64,000 nucleotides of DNA, from positions 186,001 to 250,000 of the forward strand of contig NZ_JAALXT010000001.1 of NCBI RefSeq assembly GCF_011634775.1, written 5' to 3'. The position numbers and the translations under genes are program-made. Positions 1 to 8,970 of this stretch are shown here, piece after piece; position 1 is the first letter of the stretch; each line of letters begins with the position of its first letter. The notes beneath the pieces are model-generated. The model did no database searches. It was given only the letters and a program-made list of their open reading frames with translations, and was not told where the DNA came from. The stretch is from Thalassoroseus pseudoceratinae (GTDB taxonomy: Bacteria; Planctomycetota; Planctomycetia; Planctomycetales; Planctomycetaceae).

Positions 1-2
1 TT

Positions 3-917
3 GAAGATTTGTGCCACGGTCGGCAGGTCGGAGGCGATGTGCCACACGCGACTCGTCAGGATTATTCCGATGCCTTGGCCGGTTTTCGACAATGTCTCAC
101 GACTGAAGAAGCCATCCGCATCCGTGAATTAGGACGTGATGTGGCTCATGCTGTCGAAGCAACGGCTCGGCGATTGATCCGCGGTTCCACGGAAGCGGCT
201 ATCGCCGGGGAAGTGGCTCATCGCTTGATCAAACGACAGGTCGTGCCCTGTCGTTTGCAAGTCGCGGGGGACTATCGGCGTGTCCGGTTTCGCACACAGA
301 GTTACACGCAGTCGCCGGTCAGCAAATTCTGCACACTGACCGCCACCGGACGCCGCGATGGACTGCACGTCACGGCCTCTCGAACGGTCTGTTTCGGAGA
401 ACTTCCCCGAGATTTGATCGAAAGTTATCAAGCAGCGATTCAGATCCAAGCAACGGGCATCTGTTTCTCGCGAGAAAACTGGACGCTGCAAGACGTCTGG
501 CAACGTGTCGCCCGAATTTACGAAAAGACCGGATATCCCAACGAATGGGAATATGCATCGCAAGGTGCGGTCGTGGGATATCGCGATCCGGAAGTGCCGA
601 TCGTGGTTGGTCCGGTCGACGGAAATGTGTCGTTGCAACAGGGCATGGCGATTGTTTGGCATCCGTCTGTCGGTCCGGCGACATTGGCAGACACCTTGTT
701 AATCACTCCAAATGGCGGAGAATTGCTCACGCCCATGGAGAATTGGCCGCGTGTTCGAGTCCGAGTTCGCTCGACAGCGATCAGCCGACCTGGAATCTTG
801 CGGCGACGGAATACTGATCAACCTGACTCCGAAGAACCCATCGACCCGGCTGCACAAGACTCATTTGCGTGGCTCAGTGACGATCGCACGGGGTTGAGTG
901 GCTTATTTAACGAGTAA
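3..917 (+). CDS. M24 (creatinase/aminopeptidase P) family homologue, 5' truncated, probably catalytically inactive
   Basis: The reading frame is open from the window edge, so the N-terminus lies outside and no start can be chosen. The visible 304 residues follow the order of the M24 pita-bread fold: a helix with TTEEAIRIRELG, a strand with DGLHVTASRTVCFG where active enzymes have a metal-binding Asp, then EYASQGAVVGYRDPE where the metal/proton-shuttle His (GHGIG-like) is expected, GMAIVWHPSV where EPG with a Glu ligand is expected, and LADTLLITPNGGELLT where the last Glu ligand lies. All five metal-ligand positions appear substituted. I infer a pseudo-peptidase with a binding or structural role, or one acting on a substrate without metal. 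The tail (about 40 residues) is acidic and disordered-looking. No co-directional neighbour lies within 200 bp. Confidence 0.7.
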   Translation, partial: EDLCHGRQVGGDVPHATRQDYSDALAGFRQCLTTEEAIRIRELGRDVAHAVEATARRLIRGSTEAAIAGEVAHRLIKRQVVPCRLQVAGDYRRVRFRTQSYTQSPVSKFCTLTATGRRDGLHVTASRTVCFGELPRDLIESYQAAIQIQATGICFSRENWTLQDVWQRVARIYEKTGYPNEWEYASQGAVVGYRDPEVPIVVGPVDGNVSLQQGMAIVWHPSVGPATLADTLLITPNGGELLTPMENWPRVRVRVRSTAISRPGILRRRNTDQPDSEEPIDPAAQDSFAWLSDDRTGLSGLFNE

Positions 918-1132
918 GAGGCAAGAAATTTTTTCAAGCGACGATTTCATTGGTCGATTGGCACGGCGTTCGTAGCGTCTTAATGGTCGGGACTACACAC
1001 TCCCTCGTACTCATGGTAGAATTGCCAATACTGGCATTCACAGAATCATTTCGCTTGAGTGTCAGAATCATACGTTCTTTTCACTGAAGATCGGACGGCC
1101 ATTCGCTCTCATTCTCCAACCGAGCGTAAATC

Positions 1133-2158
1133 ATGACGGATCGTTCCCCTTCGAATTCCATATCGTTCGACGAATTTCGTCCAGATCAAATGACGGACGA
1201 TCCCCCGGTTGCGAACGCTGTCGACGAACCCGATGTGCCCCCGCCCTGGTTTCGCGGGAAATCGAAACCGTCTCAGTCTGTTTCAGACGGTTCTCCATCA
1301 TCCGAACGAGTTGTGTCGGAACGTCGTCCACCGATCAAGCAGCGGAATTCTTCTTCCAGACCGCCGCAACTTCAGAATCGCCCTCCAATTCAGGATGCAG
1401 AGACAGACGATTCCACCAAACGGAATGAAATTGTTCACCCGCGGGCCTGGTATCTGGTTTGGTTGACGGACTTACAGAATCTTGTCACCGGTCGCGTCAA
1501 ATTTGCTCGGCTTGGGTTGCTGATCTCGTTTTCACTGCATTTCATGGTTCTCGCATTACTTGGGCTTTGGATCGTTTCGCGTGATCGAGAACAGCAAGTG
1601 GAGATTGTGGCCGAACTGAGCGAACAGACCCAACCCACGGAATTTGAGGAAGTCGACCTGCAATTTAATGCCCTCCCGGAATTCAAACCGGAAGGACAGA
1701 ACACGGTCGACGAACTTCCGCCAGTCAGCACGGAGAACTTGGCCATTGACGCCAATGTGCAAACGCTGCTTGAGGGTGGGGACGGTCCCGTTGGGGATGT
1801 CGGTGGCGGTATTGTGTTGCCGCCGCAAGCACTCAAGAAGGGAAGTTTTGCGGTCTGGACCGAACCCCGCGATCCGATCCCGAAAGAACCTTACTATATT
1901 ATCATTGATGTTGATATCAGTAGCTTGGACAAGAAACTCAAGAGTTACCCCAAACGTGATCTCTCGGGTTCTGTGGTCGGAACGGATAATTACGAACAAG
2001 ATTTCGGCGGACGTCGTGAGCGTGGAAACCTTCCGATCGTGGACGAGCATGTGCGGATGAAAGTTCTCGTCCCCGGGGCTGCACGACTGGTCCGCGATAC
2101 CATCAAAGTCAAATCGAAGTTGCTTAACGAGGAACAGACGATCACGATCGTTTTCTAG
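1133..2158 (+). CDS. Single-pass membrane protein with Pro/Ser-rich cytoplasmic segment, TonB-like topology, unknown function
   Basis: 341 residues. Residues 1-105 are polar and rich in Pro, Ser and Arg and probably cytoplasmic. A hydrophobic segment at about 126-150 (GLLISFSLHFMVLALLGLW) is the only membrane span. After it come Glu/Pro-rich stretches (QPTEFEEVDLQF) and a folded C-terminal part ending in KVKSKLLNEEQTITIVF. The order short cytoplasmic tail, one helix, Pro/Glu linker, small periplasmic domain resembles TonB-type or planctomycete von Willebrand-associated membrane proteins, but I cannot name a family. The ATG at 1133 has no clear Shine-Dalgarno sequence; about 215 bp separate it from the preceding gene. 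The next gene follows in the same direction after about 110 bp. Confidence 0.75.
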   Translation: MTDRSPSNSISFDEFRPDQMTDDPPVANAVDEPDVPPPWFRGKSKPSQSVSDGSPSSERVVSERRPPIKQRNSSSRPPQLQNRPPIQDAETDDSTKRNEIVHPRAWYLVWLTDLQNLVTGRVKFARLGLLISFSLHFMVLALLGLWIVSRDREQQVEIVAELSEQTQPTEFEEVDLQFNALPEFKPEGQNTVDELPPVSTENLAIDANVQTLLEGGDGPVGDVGGGIVLPPQALKKGSFAVWTEPRDPIPKEPYYIIIDVDISSLDKKLKSYPKRDLSGSVVGTDNYEQDFGGRRERGNLPIVDEHVRMKVLVPGAARLVRDTIKVKSKLLNEEQTITIVF

Positions 2159-2272
2159 CGGATGCGGCAAACCGGCGGTCAATTTCCGATTTGATCCCGA
2201 GTCGGCCCCGGATATGTACTAGATTTGTGGAACAGGAAATCTCCCCGTTTCGTTCCGTTGGCCCCTCCCGCT

Positions 2273-3085
2273 ATGTCAATCGACGAGCAAACCATTGCTG
2301 AAAACGCGATTTCTTCAGACGACTTGCAGAAGCGTCTGGAAGAAGCCGAACGACGCGTTGAGTCGCAGAATGAATTGGTCCAAGAACTGACCGGACGGTT
2401 GGAACTTGCGGCGGAACAGTTAGACCGATTGCAACGGATGGGGGTCGAACGTGGTGAACACGTGCGAGGGTTCCCCAAAGCTGTGGTGGACGAACAAGCC
2501 GAACTCGTCCAAGAAATGTCGCGTGTCGTCGAAATCTACGAGGACGTGCAAGCCAGCGAATCGACCGCGTCCCTCCGCATGCAGGTGGAAGAACTCCGAG
2601 ATTATCTCGAAGAACAGTTTCGGCTCTGGCACGAAAAGCAAGAAGCCGCGAACGCTCCGGAAGAGGAAGAAGACGAAGAGTCGGTCGAATCGGAAATCGA
2701 AGACGACGAAGACGAAGAAGCTGCGGAAGTCATCAAAGAAGAGTCGGAACCGCTCGAACCCATCCCGACCGTCCAACCGCCTGAGATCGTTGACGTGAAC
2801 GTTGCGGATGAGCAGTTCTTAGAGAACCTGGTCAATTCGCAGAATGCGTTTATCGAGTTCCTTGCCACAAGGGTCGAACGGCTTAAGGACAAAGCAGATG
2901 CGGAAGACAAATCGACACGAGCCTCGGCAATGAATCTAGCCGACCCACAGGACGAGTTGATCGAAGCGATTCGCTACGCCGACTACGAAATTGCACTCCA
3001 GCGGCAAATCACGATCCGGAAAGAAGCGAGGCTCACAGAAGTGGACCGCCGGTTGGAAGAGCAACTTCAAGATCTCATTGGCTGA
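2273..3085 (+). CDS. Acidic coiled-coil protein, unknown function
   Basis: 270 residues from the ATG at 2273 (MSIDEQ); an in-frame TTG at 2225 would add 16 residues, but neither has a clear ribosome binding site. Residues 10-65 are a heptad-like coiled coil (LQKRLEEAERRVESQNELV), residues about 80-130 another, and about 130-170 a run of Glu/Asp. The C-terminal third (LADPQDELIEAIRYADYEIALQRQI) is again helical. No signal peptide or membrane span is seen, so it is probably cytoplasmic. The codon pattern fits its neighbours and the frame is fully open, which supports it being real. It could act as a scaffold or filament-type protein; function not recognised. Confidence 0.75.
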   Translation: MSIDEQTIAENAISSDDLQKRLEEAERRVESQNELVQELTGRLELAAEQLDRLQRMGVERGEHVRGFPKAVVDEQAELVQEMSRVVEIYEDVQASESTASLRMQVEELRDYLEEQFRLWHEKQEAANAPEEEEDEESVESEIEDDEDEEAAEVIKEESEPLEPIPTVQPPEIVDVNVADEQFLENLVNSQNAFIEFLATRVERLKDKADAEDKSTRASAMNLADPQDELIEAIRYADYEIALQRQITIRKEARLTEVDRRLEEQLQDLIG

Positions 3086-3097
3086 TGACACCCAGCG

Positions 3098-4204
3098 TCA
3101 ACGATTCGCAGCCGAACGCTCAACTTGCTCGTATGACGCCGGTTGAATGGCATTTGAGTTGGGTGTGGACTGTTCGGGGAACAGTCGAATCGTGGTGGTG
3201 GTGATCTTCTGCTGCACGAATTCCCGTCCGTCGGCCTGACGCACGGCCATGTCGAGCAGGTGTTTCACGGATGCGTGTAACGGCAATCCGGTCTCACGGT
3301 CAATTCGACAACTCCCATGTGCGTGGCCGCCACGGACGATGACTTGGACATCGTGGTTTTCGTGGTCGGCTTGCTCACCGAACGTGCGGGTGGTCGCGAT
3401 CGTACCAGCAATGTCGATGTCAGCAATCCGATCTGTCAGCCGACTGAGACTACAATGATTCTGAATGAACAAAGGAACCGGCCGCGAGAGCGATCGTTCT
3501 CGAATCCAAGTATCCCCCGCAGCGACTGCGTGATCAGCCAACGGCAGGTACCCGATGCTGTCGTCAACGAAATTCGCCACCCCTTCTTCGGTCGAATTCG
3601 CAAAGGCATTCAGAACCTGTTCCTGTTGGGCAGGGGGGACATCACGAATACATCGTTTGAGGAAATCGGCAAATCCCACGGGTTTCAAGATTCGATGGTC
3701 CGGGCCAATCCAAAATGCGAAACCGTTGTTCACCAATCCCCGATAGGGCAGCATTACGGCCGGAAGAGGGCCGGTATCGGAATCCGAATCGAAGCTGATC
3801 GTTTTCCCACCAATCTCGTTCTGATACCGCACCCGTTCATAATGGACGCTCAGTTTTCGCCGACCGTCCTCGGTCATCTGTTCCAACCGCAACGTGACCA
3901 GCATTTCCAGCCAATCCCGGTTGACGATGTCCCCTTGAGGCATCTTCTGGATCAACGTTTGTTGGACGGTCTTGAGCAGCGGAACACGTCGCCCGGGTTG
4001 AAGATTCAATTTCAGGACTGCGGACGGTGTTTGTGCGATGGTTCTTGCCGGTGGCGGTTCCGGAGCGGAAATTTCCGGCTCGATGCCCTCTAAAGTCGAG
4101 GCGGCCGCCGGTTGGTCCGAGTCTGCCTCCTCTGAGTTGCCGCAGCCACCGGCGATCAGGGCACAGAAAAACACAAGTAGCCATTGGTTTAGAATACGCA
4201 TCAT
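3098..4204 (-). CDS. Secreted lipoprotein, unknown function
   Basis: About 368 residues. The frame is open far upstream, but the ATG at 4204 (or 4201) is the likely start because the next residues, MMRILNQWLLVFFCALIAGGC, form a lipoprotein signal peptide with lipobox IAGGC, and an AAGG sits a few bases upstream. After the lipid-anchored Cys comes a Ser/Glu/Pro-rich linker to about residue 60, then a long beta-rich domain (VRYQNEIGGKTISFDSDSD, TIATTRTFGEQADHENHDVQVIVRGGHAHG). The fold pattern is like planctomycete lipoproteins measuring their own total content of tyrosine-like repeats of strands, with no catalytic motif. It converges on the coiled-coil gene (12 bp between stops) and is divergent from the Cys-rich lipoprotein gene. 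Location is predicted to be the periplasmic face of a membrane. Confidence 0.8.
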   Translation of the reverse strand: MMRILNQWLLVFFCALIAGGCGNSEEADSDQPAAASTLEGIEPEISAPEPPPARTIAQTPSAVLKLNLQPGRRVPLLKTVQQTLIQKMPQGDIVNRDWLEMLVTLRLEQMTEDGRRKLSVHYERVRYQNEIGGKTISFDSDSDTGPLPAVMLPYRGLVNNGFAFWIGPDHRILKPVGFADFLKRCIRDVPPAQQEQVLNAFANSTEEGVANFVDDSIGYLPLADHAVAAGDTWIRERSLSRPVPLFIQNHCSLSRLTDRIADIDIAGTIATTRTFGEQADHENHDVQVIVRGGHAHGSCRIDRETGLPLHASVKHLLDMAVRQADGREFVQQKITTTTIRLFPEQSTPNSNAIQPASYEQVERSAANR

Positions 4205-4594
4205 ATGCATCCTTGCCCGGTGCGATTTTTGAGGGCCAAACCTTATCATCTTCCGTTTCGAGCGCGAAGACGGATTGCACAAGCGTTGAAACACGAACAA
4301 GCCGAACGGTCGTTACAACCGGTACACTCAACGAAGCCGGTACGACAGGCGACGATCGGACGACAATCGCGATTCAGTAGGACTACGGGTTTGGGGGTCG
4401 ATCCCGTTGTGACGATGTTTCAGGTGGAAAGCGTTCTCACGGAATAGAGAATGTCGCCGCTTAGGACTAATTCAACGAGTCGTCCGAGAAAGCGGAATCG
4501 TCCGGTTCCAAATGGTTGGTACCGGTTGCCGAAACGGAATCTCGGATGGATGCGACTCGGGTCCAGCGGTCTTATTTGCCACTGGAGGGTGACC
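4205..4594. other. Divergent intergenic region between two lipoprotein genes
   Basis: 390 bp between the minus-strand lipoprotein and the plus-strand Cys-rich lipoprotein. It must hold both promoters and the two leaders. I see no convincing paired -35/-10 boxes, RNA gene or strong hairpin. The frame of the Cys-rich gene is open back to 4451, but those residues are basic and unstructured and there is no start signal, so I treat it as leader. Confidence 0.5.
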
Positions 4595-5407
4595 ATGAAA
4601 ATTTACGCATCGATGATGCTTGTTGCTGTCGTTTCGATCAGCGGTTGTAAGGTAGCCTCAAAAACCGCGACCTGCGGAGCCACCTGTGCCGATCAAGGTG
4701 CGGTGGCTTGCAGTGCCACCAAAGTTTGTGATCCATCGAAGTCTTGCTCGAAGACATCTCCATTTTGCGGCGACTCCAAAGGTTGCAAGCTGGGCAAGAG
4801 CCGCGTGAGTTGTGCTTCGACCGGCTGCGTCAAACCCGGCTGTGGCGACGCAACCGGCAAAGGAAACTGCGGCCCCGCAAGCTGTGCTTCCACCTGCATT
4901 CCTAAGGGTGCCACCAGCTGCACGACGACATGTGTGCCCAAGTGCGTCTCGCAAGCTGAAACCAAACCGCAACCGAATCCGTTCGTTCAACAAGCGGCGA
5001 AACAACCTGAAGCCGCGAAGCAAGTCATTCGACCAACTTCGAGCGAACAACCTGCGACGACTGCAAAGCCAGCCGTGACGCAGATTCCCGCTCAGTTGGT
5101 GGACGATGCACCGGCTTACGGTCACTCTTCCGATTACCGTTGGTTGCTAGGTGTGATCCAAAAGGTCAACACGCCTGTTGCAACGACCAAAGTGCGATAC
5201 GCTCGTCTTGACGAACAGGACGCTTGGGGTGGCAGCATGGTTCTCGCTGAGGATATTCGCCACGACGAATTCCAAGATGGCGATGTTGTCTACGTCGAAG
5301 GTCAAATCTTGGCCGATCGTCCCAGCTTGTACGTGAGTGGCCCCTTGTATCGAGCCAACGTGATCCGCAAAGCCACCTCGGCTGACCGAATCAAGGCCAC
5401 GAAATAG
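4595..5407 (+). CDS. Cys-rich lipoprotein with C-terminal OB-like domain
   Basis: 270 residues from the ATG at 4595, which has GGAGG about 7 bp upstream and opens a lipoprotein signal (MKIYASMMLVAVVSISGC). Counting the lipobox Cys there are 17 cysteines in the first ~125 residues, in loosely repeated short units (SKTSPFCGDSKGCKLG, CASTGCVKPGCG), followed by a Gln/Pro/Ala linker and a compact C-terminal domain from about residue 180 (YRWLLGVIQKVNTPVATTKV ... GDVVYVEGQILADRPSLYVS) with an OB-fold-like strand order. The even Cys spacing suggests a disulfide-crosslinked or metal-binding extracytoplasmic region. The organisation resembles other planctomycete envelope lipoproteins, but I do not recognise a named family. 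A strong terminator follows at 5451. Confidence 0.85.
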   Translation: MKIYASMMLVAVVSISGCKVASKTATCGATCADQGAVACSATKVCDPSKSCSKTSPFCGDSKGCKLGKSRVSCASTGCVKPGCGDATGKGNCGPASCASTCIPKGATSCTTTCVPKCVSQAETKPQPNPFVQQAAKQPEAAKQVIRPTSSEQPATTAKPAVTQIPAQLVDDAPAYGHSSDYRWLLGVIQKVNTPVATTKVRYARLDEQDAWGGSMVLAEDIRHDEFQDGDVVYVEGQILADRPSLYVSGPLYRANVIRKATSADRIKATK

Positions 5408-5450
5408 CGAACCAACCGGCGGACGCCCCACCGGAATGTTCAACGAAGGA

Positions 5451-5489
5451 ACCCGTGATCGAGGAGATTTCCTCGGTCACGGGTTTTTC
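5451..5489 (+). terminator. Rho-independent terminator of the Cys-rich lipoprotein gene
   Basis: A 15-bp stem, 5451-5465 paired with 5470-5484 (one G-T type mismatch), has a 4-base GATT loop and is followed by TTTTT. It lies about 45 bp after the stop and the T-run is on the plus strand only. Confidence 0.9.
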
Positions 5490-5534
5490 GCATGAATTCG
5501 CGGTTGTCACACCGTCCGGTGCAACTGCCGACCA

Positions 5535-7232
5535 TTATTGGTCTTGGTAGACCTTGGTGCTTTCTTGCTCAACAACTGGTGATCGCAGCGTATCGGATTG
5601 AGCTTGCACGGAAACTCGGAAGTCACCGGGTTTCGTACCTTTGATGTTGACGCGATAGATCGCATCGGCACGCGGAGCCAACTTGGGCAGGGCACCGAAG
5701 AAGACCGTTTGGCCTTTGACGGTAGCTTTCGTCGGGCCACGGGAGTTGGTGATTTCCATCCCATCGGGCACATCGAGTTTGATCTGCACGTTGGTGGCGT
5801 AGTCCGTACCTTGGTTGGTGATCAGGATTTCGTAAGCGGTTTCCGCTCCCACTTCGACTGGGTCGTCGATATCGACAACTTCCAGCAAGATAGCAGCAAT
5901 CCCTTCGACGGTCGTCGCATGACGAGCCATGCAGGTCAGTCCGCGTTCAGCTTTCGCGGCCGCCAACAGTGGGAACTCACCACGATCCAACGCTTTCAGA
6001 TCACATTTGACGACAACTTCTTTGCCGGGTGGAATCTGATTGACAAACCAGTTCACGGTTTTGCTAGCCGCATCGAACTTGCCGAAGTCGGTGGCTCCGA
6101 GGAAGCCGAACGAGCGAGGGACAGCACATCGAATGTGCACGTTGTCGGCCGGAGCGGTCCCTTTATTGACCACTTTGACTTCGAACGTCGCCGGACGATT
6201 CACGTAGCGGAATCCAGGGCCGTCGATTTCCATCGCCAAGACGGCACCGATCCCTTGAACCTTGCGTGTTTGCTCCGCTTTCAAACCGTGATCAGCAACA
6301 GCGGTGAACGTGCAGAGGTGTTCGCCAAGTTTCGTCACATCAGCCAACACGCGAACCGATCGTGATTCGCCAGGATTCAAAGTGCCGATTTCGTAGGTTG
6401 TGCCTTTGGCGAGCGGTCGCAAGCCTTCGGAGTAAGCGACTTTGAGCAGCGTGTTCGTGGTCGGGCCCGTTCCCGGGTTTTCGATCACAATGTTCATGAT
6501 GGCTTGGTTGCCGATGACGACCGTTTCCGAACCGTCAGCAGCCAATGTCAGTTTCGGCTCGATCACTTCGAACTTTGTGTTCGCGGTGGTGCTGTAAGTC
6601 ACGCGAGCATGACTTTCCGCTGGTCCGGCTTTGACCGGCTTCAGACGCAACGCGATCCGAACTTCTTCGTTCGGCTCGATCTTCTCGACCATCCACATTT
6701 GGTCGTCGCCGACTTTCTCCGGACGAGGACGCGAGTTGATCAACTCGAACCCGGTCGGAAGAACATGATCGATTGCCACCTGTTCAATCGTGACTGCGCC
6801 TCGGTTGCGAAGAACGAGTTCGAAGTCGTCTTCCGCACCGACCATGATCGCTTCAGGCGTGACCCAATCGACCGACAAGCTCGGAATTTGGCTTTTAAAC
6901 GTCTTCACATAAGGTGTCGAACCATCACGTGGAGTGACGTTCATTCCGATCGACGGTCCCAATGCATTGATGCGAACTGTGGAACTCGGTTGCGCCGGCA
7001 GTTTCGCGGCTTCCTTCTTCACCGTGGGCAAAATCGTTTTTGCCGGCGGCACTTTGAAGTCGGAAGTCGGAGCCGCTTTTTTCGGCGGCGCGATGGGAGC
7101 CGCGAACGGATTGGAACTTGGTTCCGGTTTTGGCAACGGTTTCCCGTCGAACTGTGCGTGTGCTGTCAGCGGCCAAGCGATGGTCGTGACAAGCAACATC
7201 AATAATGGTTTCACCAACCCAACCTTCTTCAT
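5535..7232 (-). CDS. DUF11-type repeat surface/periplasmic protein
   Basis: 565 residues from the ATG at 7232, chosen because GGAGG lies 6 bp upstream and it opens a signal peptide (MKKVGLVKPLLMLLVTTIAW, cleavage near AHA-QF). Residues 20-100 are Pro/Lys/Ala-rich. From about 115 to the end there are four to five immunoglobulin-like units of about 100 residues of the DUF11/conserved-repeat type, recognised by GAEDDFELVLRNRGAVTIEQ, NRPATFEVKVVNKGTAPADN and GAETAYEILITNQGTDYATN, each with an N-x-G turn and alternating strands. Such proteins are abundant in planctomycete envelopes and are thought to be structural or adhesive. It converges on the Cys-rich lipoprotein gene and is probably monocistronic. 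Confidence 0.9.
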   Translation of the reverse strand: MKKVGLVKPLLMLLVTTIAWPLTAHAQFDGKPLPKPEPSSNPFAAPIAPPKKAAPTSDFKVPPAKTILPTVKKEAAKLPAQPSSTVRINALGPSIGMNVTPRDGSTPYVKTFKSQIPSLSVDWVTPEAIMVGAEDDFELVLRNRGAVTIEQVAIDHVLPTGFELINSRPRPEKVGDDQMWMVEKIEPNEEVRIALRLKPVKAGPAESHARVTYSTTANTKFEVIEPKLTLAADGSETVVIGNQAIMNIVIENPGTGPTTNTLLKVAYSEGLRPLAKGTTYEIGTLNPGESRSVRVLADVTKLGEHLCTFTAVADHGLKAEQTRKVQGIGAVLAMEIDGPGFRYVNRPATFEVKVVNKGTAPADNVHIRCAVPRSFGFLGATDFGKFDAASKTVNWFVNQIPPGKEVVVKCDLKALDRGEFPLLAAAKAERGLTCMARHATTVEGIAAILLEVVDIDDPVEVGAETAYEILITNQGTDYATNVQIKLDVPDGMEITNSRGPTKATVKGQTVFFGALPKLAPRADAIYRVNIKGTKPGDFRVSVQAQSDTLRSPVVEQESTKVYQDQ

Positions 7233-7515
7233 GTCGACCTCCGTGGCCAAATTCGAAAACACTGCCCGCAACCGGCGCTCAATATGTGTCTTGAACGAGT
7301 CGGCTTCCTGCCGAGAGTTTTGGTCGTGAATCCGCGTGATCCGAAAACGCTCGAACTTCAGCCGAATCGCGCAGGATTTCTACTTAGTTCGAGATCGGCA
7401 TTGTGGCCGACAAAATAGAGAAGTTTTTCCGGTTTTACGGATTAATTCTGCGGATCAGGTCCCGTTCATGAACAAAGGTCACGATTCTCCAATTCGACTC
7501 AAGTCCTGATGAGCG

Positions 7516-8028
7516 TCATGCGGGTGATTGCAAAATCATCCAGTTTTCAGAACGTCGAGCAGCATCCGGATCGGCGGTATATGGGATATCCGCAAGCTGA
7601 CGCTGATATTCAACCGGAAGATCGTGCTGGGCGGCACCACGGATGATGTATTCTCGATACCAACAGAATGCCGTGAGACGCGGAACGGTCCAGTCGGGTC
7701 GGGCGGTGTAGAGATTGACAGTCTGGATCGCTCCGTCACTGAGTTCGACCTTCGCGGTGGAACAATCGTAACCCACGCCGACACCTTCGCAGCGATCGAG
7801 TTCCGACTTGCTCAGACCGGACACGCGGCGGACAACTCCCCACATGAAGTCGCCTTCACGCCCAGTCCACATCGCATCGGCCTTCGCCGAGCCATCGTAT
7901 CCGCGTTTGTGCATCCGAAAGACGTATCCCCGCAGCCGAGCACAACCAAGCCGCTCCGTTTCACCGATTCGTGCCGTCAGGCGTTCGATGCACATGTTGG
8001 AGCCGTAGCAGAAAATCAAGTTGGACAT
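7516..8028 (-). CDS. Gamma-glutamylcyclotransferase-like (GGCT/AIG2 fold) protein
   Basis: 170 residues from the ATG at 8028 (MSNLIFCYGSNM). The frame extends 55 codons further up, but the family motif YGSN begins right after this Met, as in GGCT-fold enzymes, so the shorter start is chosen. The YGSNM loop binds the gamma-glutamyl moiety in the family; the catalytic Glu would lie in the segment FMWGVVRRVSGLSKSELDRCEG, which matches the conserved V-x-G-x-x-Y/L-x-L-D-x-x-E-G pattern. Predicted reaction is release of 5-oxoproline from gamma-glutamyl peptides or amines, though several subfamilies use other substrates. It is cytoplasmic. It is divergent from the sigma-factor operon. Confidence 0.85.
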   Translation of the reverse strand: MSNLIFCYGSNMCIERLTARIGETERLGCARLRGYVFRMHKRGYDGSAKADAMWTGREGDFMWGVVRRVSGLSKSELDRCEGVGVGYDCSTAKVELSDGAIQTVNLYTARPDWTVPRLTAFCWYREYIIRGAAQHDLPVEYQRQLADIPYTADPDAARRSENWMILQSPA

Positions 8029-8260
8029 AATGACGATTAGCGTTTGTCGGACAGTCGAGTTTGGTAGTTCAAAGCAACGAGAAATGACCTCTGCGATTGT
8101 TTTCCGGGACTCGTCACTGAATTTCCCTGATGGAAACGGGTAGAATACCGACTGAAGCAAAATCTTGCGGACAGTTTCGCGGAACTTTTCCAAGATTACG
8201 GGGTTCCATCAATCAAACCAACCCTGCATTTGCAGCGAATGAAAGTCCAAGGAGATCGGA

Positions 8261-8923
8261 ATGGGTCCGGCGTCTGCCGCCTCTCAAACTGATAACACAT
8301 CAGGTACTCAGACATCGACGGCTGGAAAAGAGGCCAACGGTTGGCTGCACGATCCCGATGTGCAATTGATGTTGCGAACTCAGCAGGGGGACCGACAGGC
8401 TTTTGAACAACTGGTGTTGGCCTACCAGGACCGATTGGTCGGCATCTTCACGCACATGATTGGCAGTCAGGAAGCGGCCGAGGATTTAGCCCAGGAGGTC
8501 TTCCTCCGTGTTTATCGTTCACGCGAACGATACAAACCGAAGGCGAAGTTCTCGACTTGGTTGTTCCACATTGCCAACAATTTGGCGAAGAATGCTCGGC
8601 GATCGTTGGGTCGTCGGAAGGAAGTTTCCTACGAATCACGCCCCACCGATCAATCGTCCGGCGATTTCGCCAGCCACGTTGCGGACAAGTCCGGCCTGAT
8701 GCCGACCAGACAGTTAGCCAGACGTGAACTACAAGGAATTGTGCAGGACGCGCTTGATACTCTGAGTGATCGCCAACGGATGGCCGTACTTCTACATAAA
8801 TTTGAAGGCATGAGTTACGCCGACATCGGGCAGGCCATGGAACTCAGTCCGGCGGCGGTAAAAAGTTTGTTATCGCGGGCTCGTGAGAACCTGCGGATGA
8901 AACTCGAATCCCAAATTCAGTAA
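8261..8923 (+). CDS. ECF-type RNA polymerase sigma factor
   Basis: 220 residues. AAGGAGA lies 8 bp upstream of the ATG. Residues 1-35 are a low-complexity extension. Region 2 spans about 47-115 with FEQLVLAYQDRLVGIF, the -10 recognition/core-binding AAEDLAQEVFLRVYRS and FSTWLFHIANNLAKN. Region 4 spans about 160-215 with LSDRQRMAVLLHKFEGMSY and a helix-turn-helix ADIGQAMELSPAAVKSLLSR. There is no region 1 or 3, as expected of group 4 sigma factors. The next gene, 47 bp downstream, is a membrane anti-sigma-like protein, so activity is probably held by that partner until an envelope signal arrives. The target promoters cannot be read from here. Confidence 0.95.
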   Translation: MGPASAASQTDNTSGTQTSTAGKEANGWLHDPDVQLMLRTQQGDRQAFEQLVLAYQDRLVGIFTHMIGSQEAAEDLAQEVFLRVYRSRERYKPKAKFSTWLFHIANNLAKNARRSLGRRKEVSYESRPTDQSSGDFASHVADKSGLMPTRQLARRELQGIVQDALDTLSDRQRMAVLLHKFEGMSYADIGQAMELSPAAVKSLLSRARENLRMKLESQIQ

Positions 8924-8970
8924 AGCAGTTAACCTTTCAAGCCCCCTTTTGTCGCATTAAAGCACTTTCG

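Noticed and set aside
6504-7205. 233-codon plus-strand frame antisense to the DUF11-type gene
   Set aside because: Shadow of the real gene; very rich in Arg, His and Phe.
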